NCBI GenBank assembly: GCA_905210525.1
Contig: CAJLXE010000030.1
Location: forward strand, 1-12,363
Length of the DNA stretch: 12,363 nucleotides
Source of the DNA: an uncultured Clostridia bacterium
GTDB lineage: Bacteria > Bacillota > Clostridia > HGM11327
Direction: 5' to 3'
Shown: piece by piece, positions 1-4,627 of the stretch
Position numbering within the stretch: the stretch's first letter is position 1
Layout: each line of letters starts with the position of its first letter
Position numbers and translations under genes: made by a program
The notes under the pieces: generated by a model
The model's input: only the letters and a program-made list of their open reading frames with translations
Databases searched by the model: none
Told to the model about the DNA's origin: nothing

Positions 1-23
1 TTACCGTATCTTTTATTGATTAA

Positions 24-155
24 TTTCCTTTTGCGGATACTTTTTCGTTTCAGGCTCCCGCGTTTTATAAAAAGCATGGATATCAGGAGGTTTTTGTCTT
101 AGAAGAATATCCATACACAGGGAAACGGCACTATTACACAAAAGAGTTACTCTGA
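24..155 (+). pseudogene. C-terminal remnant of a GNAT-family N-acetyltransferase
   Basis: The frame running into the TGA at 153-155 reads DTFSFQAPAFYKKHGY and then a VLEEYPYTGKRHYYTKELL tail. This matches the C-terminal strand-helix-strand of GNAT acetyltransferases, where 'TFSFQAxxFYxKxGY' is followed by an acidic strand and a closing KR-Y-KK-L motif. The frame meets a TAA at 21-23, and neither other forward frame in bases 1-23 resembles the expected preceding acetyl-CoA-binding helix. The copy is therefore either a broken gene or one whose upstream part was lost, although the window edge prevents proof. It has no start codon or ribosome binding site of its own. Homology is judged from remembered family patterns. 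Confidence 0.55.
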
Positions 156-275
156 GTTCAAAATTTATGGATGTAACCGTGAAATACAAATATAAAAGTA
201 AACTGCGAACATATAAATCAACTGATTACACGCTGCGGACCGAACAACGTATAATTTTTTTAAGAGGAGGAAGCT
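156..275. other. Intergenic region upstream of the first complete gene
   Basis: This is A+T-rich DNA between the acetyltransferase remnant and the first complete gene. No coding frame is convincing. A TATAAT at 250-255 with TTACAC at 226-231 (18-bp spacer) is a possible weak promoter, but it would leave only about a dozen bases before the AGGAGG ribosome binding site at 265-270. The real promoter may therefore lie further left. Confidence 0.4.
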
Positions 276-728
276 ATGATTTTGTCAAATTTAACTCGCG
301 AAAAGATAGCCGAAATGAAGCGGCTTTATGAAGCATATCGTACGGTACTTTGCCCGAACAGAAAAACGGGTGCTGAGGTGGATGAATATTTGAGAAACAA
401 ATATCCGTGTCTGCCATATGTCAATCGTACATTTCGGGATATTGTTGCTGCCGACATCATGGAAAACGAACATTTCCGCGCGAAATTGCAGGACGACACA
501 CATACGGATATCCGCAGCTATCGCATAGGGGATATACTTATCGGAATTGACCTTATAAGCGGCGAATTTCATATAGAAGCCGAAGATATGGCAAATGCCG
601 CACATATTTACGACGATTTGTTTGTTTTTCGCGGACTTGATGAGGATGATTTGAAAAATTTCGTCTTGGTTGGTGAGTATGTGAGATTGACACTGAATGC
701 CAGAGGCGAAAGTTGCAGCGAGGACTGA
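276..728 (+). CDS. Unrecognised 150-aa cytosolic protein
   Basis: I do not recognise this family. The start is well supported by an AGGAGG ribosome binding site at 265-270, five bases before the ATG. The protein is soluble, with no signal peptide or membrane segment. Residues 1-70 look helical (LTREKIAEMKRLYEAYR and RTFRDIVAADIMEN), followed by a probable beta-rich stretch around residues 80-105 (SYRIGDILIGIDLISGEFHIE) and an acidic C-terminus (GLDEDDLKNF). The next gene begins 12 nt downstream on the same strand, so it is probably the first gene of a cluster with a membrane-anchored protein, a DUF2975 protein and a GyrI-like protein. It could be a small regulator or binding partner, but nothing in the sequence fixes a function. 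Confidence 0.75.
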   Translation: MILSNLTREKIAEMKRLYEAYRTVLCPNRKTGAEVDEYLRNKYPCLPYVNRTFRDIVAADIMENEHFRAKLQDDTHTDIRSYRIGDILIGIDLISGEFHIEAEDMANAAHIYDDLFVFRGLDEDDLKNFVLVGEYVRLTLNARGESCSED

Positions 729-740
729 GGACATAGACAA

Positions 741-1130
741 ATGAAACGAAAGATCACTGTAATTACATTTTTATTATTGGGGGTTGCGGGCCTTACCGCG
801 TTTTTTATTCTTTACAATCGGGAAAATTTTAAAGGAAACATTGTGAGGGATGACTGTTCCTACATATTGGACATCGAACAAATGAACGGCACAGACTGCC
901 ATGCATTGCAGTTGACGACCGGAGATACGTTAGAAGTTCGCTTTGTAACCGAAAAGGGATCGCTGACTATGGAAATCAAAGCCCCCGACGGAACGCAGTT
1001 ATATGCGGGCAATGGTAACGGCACAACGGACTTTACTCTGAATATTACCGAGAACGGTACATATACCGTAGCAGTGGAAGCGCGGCACGCAAAAGGAACG
1101 ATTTATATTAAATCAAAGGAGAAAACATAA
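741..1130 (+). CDS. Small membrane-anchored protein with an extracytoplasmic beta-sandwich
   Basis: The 129-aa protein starts MKRK and has a single hydrophobic segment at residues 5-24, which fits an N-terminal signal anchor or uncleaved signal. No cysteine follows in lipobox position. The rest is predicted extracytoplasmic, with alternating beta-strand patterns at residues 55-125 (LQLTTGDTLEVRFVTEKGS, LTMEIKAPDGTQLYAGNG, GTYTVAVEARHAKGTIYIK). The layout resembles jelly-roll domains of the PPC or GOLD type, in which a strand pair encloses a 'P-D-G-x-x-L' turn and ends in a 'G-x-Y-x-V' strand. That assignment is an inference from pattern only. A GAGG at 727-730 serves as ribosome binding site. 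The last A of the stop codon is the first base of the next gene's ATG, so the two are translationally coupled. Confidence 0.75.
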   Translation: MKRKITVITFLLLGVAGLTAFFILYNRENFKGNIVRDDCSYILDIEQMNGTDCHALQLTTGDTLEVRFVTEKGSLTMEIKAPDGTQLYAGNGNGTTDFTLNITENGTYTVAVEARHAKGTIYIKSKEKT

Positions 1131-1669
1131 TGAAAACAAAAACGCTCGAAACTATTCAGAAAGCACTCAATGTCTTTCGGATTATAGCAAAAATCGCAAG
1201 TATATTCTGTATCGTCGGTGCGGCACTGTTCGGTGTCGGCGCTTTGTGTGCGGTGGCACAGTACAACGGAGGTCATGTGTTCGGCCTTTGGGGTGAACCA
1301 CTGAACCTTTTTCCTGACGGAACAGATCTGCTTAAAGAATATGTGTATCTGCTTTCTATCACATTTATGCTGATCGCACAGGCAATTTTGCTCGGGCTTA
1401 CACACAGTTATCTCAAATCTGAGATGAAAGACGGCACGCCGTTTACTGAAAAAGGAGCAGACTGTCTGAAAAAACTCGGTATCCGATTTATATATATTCC
1501 CATTATAGCTATTACCGTTTCGGAGGTTGCAGCTGTTTGGCAGGGTGTGAAAATTACTGATACAATCGGCAATTTCGGGAGCGTGCTGACCGGCATTGTC
1601 CTGATTCTTGTTTCGGTGATTTTTCGCTACGGTGCAGAACTGGAGCAGAAGAGCAATGAACAAAAATGA
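1130..1669 (+). CDS. DUF2975 family integral membrane protein
   Basis: The 179-aa protein has four hydrophobic segments, at about residues 18-43, 72-94, 119-138 and 149-167. Two hallmarks of DUF2975 are visible. One is the cytoplasmic loop 'DGTPFTEKGADCLKKLGI' (residues 101-118), matching the family's G-x-PF...LxxLG pattern. The other is the ending 'FRYGAELEQ' (165-173) after the last helix. The usual family length is 150-200 aa. The molecular role of DUF2975 proteins is not known, and they are often encoded beside small Cro/CI-type HTH regulators, but no such regulator is present here. The start overlaps the preceding stop by one base and is preceded by an AAAGGAG ribosome binding site, so it is co-translated with the membrane-anchored protein upstream. 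Confidence 0.85.
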   Translation: MKTKTLETIQKALNVFRIIAKIASIFCIVGAALFGVGALCAVAQYNGGHVFGLWGEPLNLFPDGTDLLKEYVYLLSITFMLIAQAILLGLTHSYLKSEMKDGTPFTEKGADCLKKLGIRFIYIPIIAITVSEVAAVWQGVKITDTIGNFGSVLTGIVLILVSVIFRYGAELEQKSNEQK

Positions 1670-1682
1670 GTTCTGAGGAACA

Positions 1683-2252
1683 ATGAATATGAACGTGAAA
1701 TATGAACACAAGCCCGAAATGAAATTCATCGGCTTTTCGACAACAATTCATTCCGATGAGGGCTATGTTAAGTGTCCTGAATTTTGGGATAAAGAATACG
1801 TGCAGAAGTATGCTCATCTTTGGCAGACGATGAGACCGGAAACGCCGTTGGAAAAAGCTATTTTTGAAAACGAGATAGGTATGTTTGCCATCTGTGATGA
1901 CAAAAAACGGCATTTTGACTATTGGATAGCCGGACTTTACAAGGGAGGGGATGTACAAAAGGGACTAAAACTCTATATATTCCCGGAAAGCGACTGGGCT
2001 GTGTTTTCCGCAAAAGGACCGCTTCCCGATTCTTTGCAAAAACTGAATACGATGGTTTGGCAGAAGTGGTATCCGAACGAAGGAAGGTTGTATAACGGTA
2101 ACGGAAACGCCATGCTTGAAGTTTATTCGGCAGGGAATATGCAAGGCCCCGACTACGAGTGCGGCATTTGGGTGCCGATCGGCAAATTACAGCAAAACGA
2201 AGAAGACAGTGCGGAAACGGCAGCTACCTCAACACTGCTCGGAATTTTATAA
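1683..2252 (+). CDS. Stand-alone GyrI-like / AraC effector-binding domain protein
   Basis: The 189-aa protein consists almost wholly of the effector-binding domain found at the C-terminus of many AraC-type regulators and in GyrI/SbmC. Visible signatures are 'PEFWDKEY' (32-39), 'IGMFAICDD' (65-73), 'FDYWIAGLYKGGDV' (78-91), 'FPESDWAVFSAKGPLP' (100-115), 'LNTMVWQKWYP' (121-131), 'LEVYSAG' (145-151) and 'DYECGIWVPIGKL' (157-169). Family members bind hydrophobic or cationic small molecules in a cleft, and E146 lies where such proteins usually place an acidic ligand-contacting residue (inference). No helix-turn-helix is present, and the DUF2975 gene fills the DNA upstream, so this is a solo domain rather than a truncated regulator. 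A polar 20-residue tail follows the domain. A drug or metabolite sink, or a sensor working with the membrane proteins upstream, is plausible but unproven. Confidence 0.85.
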   Translation: MNMNVKYEHKPEMKFIGFSTTIHSDEGYVKCPEFWDKEYVQKYAHLWQTMRPETPLEKAIFENEIGMFAICDDKKRHFDYWIAGLYKGGDVQKGLKLYIFPESDWAVFSAKGPLPDSLQKLNTMVWQKWYPNEGRLYNGNGNAMLEVYSAGNMQGPDYECGIWVPIGKLQQNEEDSAETAATSTLLGIL

Positions 2253-2334
2253 GAAGACTTGCCACAAACAGTACAAATCGGAACAGCGTTTTCAGCACAA
2301 TCGTCGTGCATGAAAGTAATGAGGATTGACTGCT

Positions 2335-2409
2335 ATGTCAAAATCACTGATATACGTCATCGACAAGGAGAGCGCTTACTTTGTTTTAACTGATAATATC
2401 GTATTATAA
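2335..2409 (+). CDS. Possible 24-aa peptide or gene remnant
   Basis: A short frame, MSKSLIYVIDKESAYF followed by VLTDNIVL and a stop, has a TGAGG ribosome-binding-like sequence (2320-2324) ten bases before its ATG. It sits between the GyrI-like gene and the terminator. The opening faintly resembles the first strand of a response-regulator receiver domain, so it might be a decayed remnant. It may equally be chance. An alternative overlapping frame from 2310 gives 27 residues with no better support. Confidence 0.2.
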   Translation: MSKSLIYVIDKESAYFVLTDNIVL

Positions 2410-2412
2410 ATA

Positions 2413-2455
2413 AAAAATCCGAACATTTACCGAGTGGAAAAATGTTCGGATTTTT
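2413..2455. terminator. Bidirectional intrinsic terminator between convergent genes
   Basis: A perfect 16-bp inverted repeat (2413-2428 with 2440-2455) encloses an 11-nt loop. The core is ATCCGAACATTT pairing with AAATGTTCGGAT, with A-rich and T-rich ends on both sides. Read on either strand it gives a stem followed by a U-rich run. It therefore can end both the plus-strand cluster (276-2252) and the minus-strand lipoprotein gene ending at 2501. Confidence 0.9.
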
Positions 2456-2500
2456 GTTTGAAATAAGCGGTTTGTTTTGACCTTTGATTATAACTGTATA

Positions 2501-4051
2501 TCAGAAGTCTTGTTCAGAGGTTAAAGTGCCGTCAGCATCGTAGTGTGACATTTTTTTGATATTGCCGTTCTCGTCATATTCTACAACGGAGTAATTTCTG
2601 AGTTTGCCGTCAGCATTGTAGTATGATATTTTGGCACTGTTACTGTTTTCGTCACGTTCTACAATGGAGTAACCTTTGAGTTTGCCGTCGGCATCGTAGG
2701 AGGACACTTTTTTGGTTTTACCGTTCTCGTCATATTCATAAGCGTTGTAACCTTCAAGTTTGCCGTCATCATCGTAAATGTAACTTGATGCTTTTGTGGA
2801 CATACCGTTCTCGTCGTATTCGAAAACATAACTTAGTTTGCCGTCATCATCGTAAAGGTAGTTTGACTCTTTTATGAAATTACCGTTTTCGTCGTATTCG
2901 GAAATAGAACTTAGCTTGCCGTCAGCGTTGTAGTATGACTTCTTTGTGGGATTGCCGTTCTCGTCGTATTCGAAAACAGAACTTAGCTTGCCATCGGCAT
3001 TGTATTGTGACTCTTTTATAAGGTTGCCGTCCTCATCGTATTCATAGGTACTGCAACTTTCAAGTTTGCCGTCCTCATCGTAGTCTGACACTTTTGTGCG
3101 CTTGCCGTTCTCGTTGTATTCATAGGTACTGTAACTTCCAAGCACGCCGTCATCATCATAGTCTGACTGTTTTGTAAGTTTACCGTTCTCATCGTATTCA
3201 AAAACATAACTTAGCTTACCATCGGCGTTGTATTGTGACGTTTTTGCGAACCTGCCGTTTTCGTAGTATTCGAAAACATAATCCGGTATGCCATCAGCAT
3301 TGTATTTTGACACTTTTGCGAGCTTGCCGTTTTCATTGTATTCATAAACGCTGAAACTTTCGAGCTTGTCATCGGCATCATAGCTTGACTCTTTCGCGAG
3401 CATACCGTTTTCATCGTATTCGTAAGTACTGCAGCTTTCACGTTTGCCTTCTGCATTGAAAATTTCAGTGCGGGTTAACATCCAACCTTCATTATAGCTC
3501 ATTATAACGCGGAAATTCTCGGAGCTGTTCAGCGTGACTGTTTTTTCATTTTCGTTATATGTAACATCGCAATGTCCGATTTCATTACCGTCTTCTGAAC
3601 TTATAAATTTTGTTATTTTACCGGTGCTGTCGTATTCAAAGTTTATCTTTGTTGCCGTGCTGTTGCCGGTAGACATATCTATCGTGGATATTTTTCCCTC
3701 GTTATTATACGAAATAGTATAAGTAAAGAATAATGTTGAGACCTTGACGAGCTGTCTGTCCTTGTTGTATTCGTATGTAGTATCTTGGTCTTTATATTCA
3801 CCCTCGTCCTTGGGTTCGATATCAACCTGAAGTATTGCTTTAATGATATCGTTATATGTGGTGTAGATGTCTTTTTTGTTTGTATTTGGATTGTTGGGGT
3901 CATTTGTGGTGCTTGGACCGTAAGTGGAGCTTGGATCATTTGTGAAGCTTGGATCCGGGCTGCTCGTGGAGCTTGGATTATTGCAAGCTGTTAAAAACAT
4001 CATAGCTAAGACAATGCAGAGCAGAAATGCGCGTGAAATTGTTTTTTTCAT
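2501..4051 (-). CDS. Secreted lipoprotein with ~12.5 YD/MORN-like tandem repeats
   Basis: The 516-aa protein opens with a type II signal peptide: MKK, a hydrophobic core and the lipobox LTAC, with the lipidated cysteine at residue 23. It should be anchored on the outer face of the membrane. Residues 24-60 are a Ser/Pro/Asn/Asp/Thr linker. Residues ~60-197 carry degenerate hairpins (YEYNKDRQLVKV, FEYDSTGKITKF). Residues 198-516 hold 12 full units and one half unit of 24 or 26 residues, with consensus 'Y-D/N-x-D-G-K-L-x-S ... Y-E-Y-D-E-N-G-x-x-x-K-x-S'. This resembles RHS YD-repeats and the MORN_2/YwqK antitoxin repeat, so a repetitive beta-hairpin ribbon or solenoid is likely. The start at 4051 is preferred over an upstream ATG at 4096 because AAGGAGGT lies at 4056-4063 and the promoter places transcription initiation at about 4094. 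Function is unknown; surface adhesion or polymer binding is a guess. Confidence 0.85.
   Translation of the reverse strand: MKKTISRAFLLCIVLAMMFLTACNNPSSTSSPDPSFTNDPSSTYGPSTTNDPNNPNTNKKDIYTTYNDIIKAILQVDIEPKDEGEYKDQDTTYEYNKDRQLVKVSTLFFTYTISYNNEGKISTIDMSTGNSTATKINFEYDSTGKITKFISSEDGNEIGHCDVTYNENEKTVTLNSSENFRVIMSYNEGWMLTRTEIFNAEGKRESCSTYEYDENGMLAKESSYDADDKLESFSVYEYNENGKLAKVSKYNADGIPDYVFEYYENGRFAKTSQYNADGKLSYVFEYDENGKLTKQSDYDDDGVLGSYSTYEYNENGKRTKVSDYDEDGKLESCSTYEYDEDGNLIKESQYNADGKLSSVFEYDENGNPTKKSYYNADGKLSSISEYDENGNFIKESNYLYDDDGKLSYVFEYDENGMSTKASSYIYDDDGKLEGYNAYEYDENGKTKKVSSYDADGKLKGYSIVERDENSNSAKISYYNADGKLRNYSVVEYDENGNIKKMSHYDADGTLTSEQDF
2504..3460 (-). repeat. In-frame tandem repeat array, 72/78-bp units
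   Basis: These are the DNA repeats encoding residues 198-516 of the lipoprotein. There are twelve full units of 24 residues (units 3, 4 and 7) or 26 residues (the other nine), plus a terminal 13-residue half unit. Units are diverged but share stretches at DNA level, for example TTGCCGTCATCATCGTAAA occurs at both ~2759 and ~2840. Within each unit two hairpin half-repeats alternate, one with a D/N-x-D-G-K-L turn and one with a D-E-N-G turn. Confidence 0.85.
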
Positions 4052-4100
4052 TTTTACCTCCTTGAACTGATTATTAAAAATGTCAAAAATCAGCAAAAAA

Positions 4101-4129
4101 ATTATATATCTGATTTTGAATTATGTCAA
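4101..4129 (-). promoter_or_regulatory. Consensus sigma-A promoter of the repeat lipoprotein
   Basis: On the minus strand TTGACA (4129-4124) and TATAAT (4106-4101) are both perfect consensus hexamers with a 17-bp spacer. The predicted start of transcription near 4094 gives a leader of about 43 nt carrying the AAGGAGGT site. This predicts strong, housekeeping-type expression unless it is repressed by a factor not visible here. Confidence 0.85.
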
Positions 4130-4257
4130 GTGGTTTTATAAAAACCGTAAAGTGTCGAAAATTTTTATGCAGCGTGGAAATCGCAAAAAACAAGAGTGAA
4201 CGCAGGCATACGGTAAAAAATCCGAGCAGAAACATTTTTCGAACCGGGTGAAATGAT

Positions 4258-4299
4258 TGAAAAAAGCAAGTGTTCATAACCCAAATCCGTTATGAACAC
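4258..4299 (-). terminator. Intrinsic terminator of the tRNA-Leu gene
   Basis: An 11-bp perfect stem, GTGTTCATAAC (4270-4280) with GTTATGAACAC (4289-4299), has an 8-nt loop. On the minus strand it is followed by TTGCTTTTTT. It lies 7 nt past the encoded CCA of the tRNA, so it should end the short tRNA transcript before the lipoprotein promoter. Confidence 0.85.
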
Positions 4300-4305
4300 C
4301 CGCCA

Positions 4306-4392
4306 TGGTGCGGATAGCAGGACTTGAACCTGTATGACCTTGCGATCACTAGAACCTGAATCTAGCGCGTCTGCCAATTCCGCCATATCCGC
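4306..4392 (-). tRNA. tRNA-Leu (anticodon CAG), CCA encoded
   Basis: The minus-strand sequence folds as a class II tRNA. The acceptor arms GCGGATA and TATCCGC pair over 7 bp, followed by discriminator A and an encoded CCA. The D-arm is of the GGCGGAATTGGCAGACGCG type. The anticodon stem CTAGA/TCTAG encloses the loop TTCAGGT, giving anticodon CAG, which reads CUG leucine codons. A long variable arm (TGATCGCAAGGTCA region) and a GGTTCAAGTCC T-arm complete it. It is a single gene with its own promoter and terminator, not part of an array. Confidence 0.96.
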
Positions 4393-4426
4393 ATAAAATT
4401 ATGACAGTACATTAAACAACATGGAT

Positions 4427-4455
4427 ATGATATCACAAAAACAACTTTTTGTCAA
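4427..4455 (-). promoter_or_regulatory. Promoter of tRNA-Leu
   Basis: On the minus strand TTGACA (4455-4450) is followed after 17 bp by TATCAT (4432-4427). Transcription would begin near 4420, about 28 nt before the mature tRNA 5' end at 4392. Confidence 0.75.
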
Positions 4456-4498
4456 TATGATTTTTACAGAGTTTTTGAACTGTTGTTTAAATAACGTA

Positions 4499-4536
4499 TT
4501 GAATATTATTGAAAATCGTGATAAAATAAATATAAT
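4499..4536 (+). promoter_or_regulatory. Likely promoter of the Sel1-repeat gene and downstream genes
   Basis: Two overlapping candidates exist. One is TTGAAT (4499-4504), a 17-bp spacer and TAAAAT (4522-4527). The other is TTGAAA (4509-4514), a 16-bp spacer and TATAAT (4531-4536). Either gives a leader of roughly 85-95 nt before the GTG start at 4628. The region is A+T-rich, so only one may be real. Confidence 0.5.
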
Positions 4537-4627
4537 GGAATTGCGGATTTATGCGCATTACCGTATTACAAATTGTGAATGCGGACTTTTGCTGTGCGCA
4601 AATTTGGTTGGTTAAAGGAGTAGGGCA

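Noticed and set aside
2504..3460. Regular repeats suggesting a CRISPR array or satellite DNA
   Set aside because: The repeats have unit lengths that are multiples of three, no unique spacers, and translate into one continuous protein with a signal peptide, promoter and ribosome binding site.
2501..4051. RHS/contact-dependent toxin or its immunity protein
   Set aside because: Only short YD-like hairpins are seen. There is no RHS core domain, no C-terminal toxin domain and no adjacent partner gene, so a toxin system is not supported.
4052..4096. N-terminal extension of the lipoprotein to an upstream ATG
   Set aside because: The promoter -10 box at 4101-4106 puts transcription initiation at about 4094, and the ribosome binding site and signal peptide both fit the ATG at 4051.
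4132..4146. Small palindrome GGTTTT-ATA-AAAACC just upstream of the lipoprotein promoter
   Set aside because: It is A+T-rich and short, and could be an operator, but it occurs easily by chance in such sequence and no second copy was found.
4165..4386. Minus-strand frame beginning MAELADALDSGSS
   Set aside because: This is a well-known false protein read from the tRNA-Leu gene; the tRNA fold explains the sequence.
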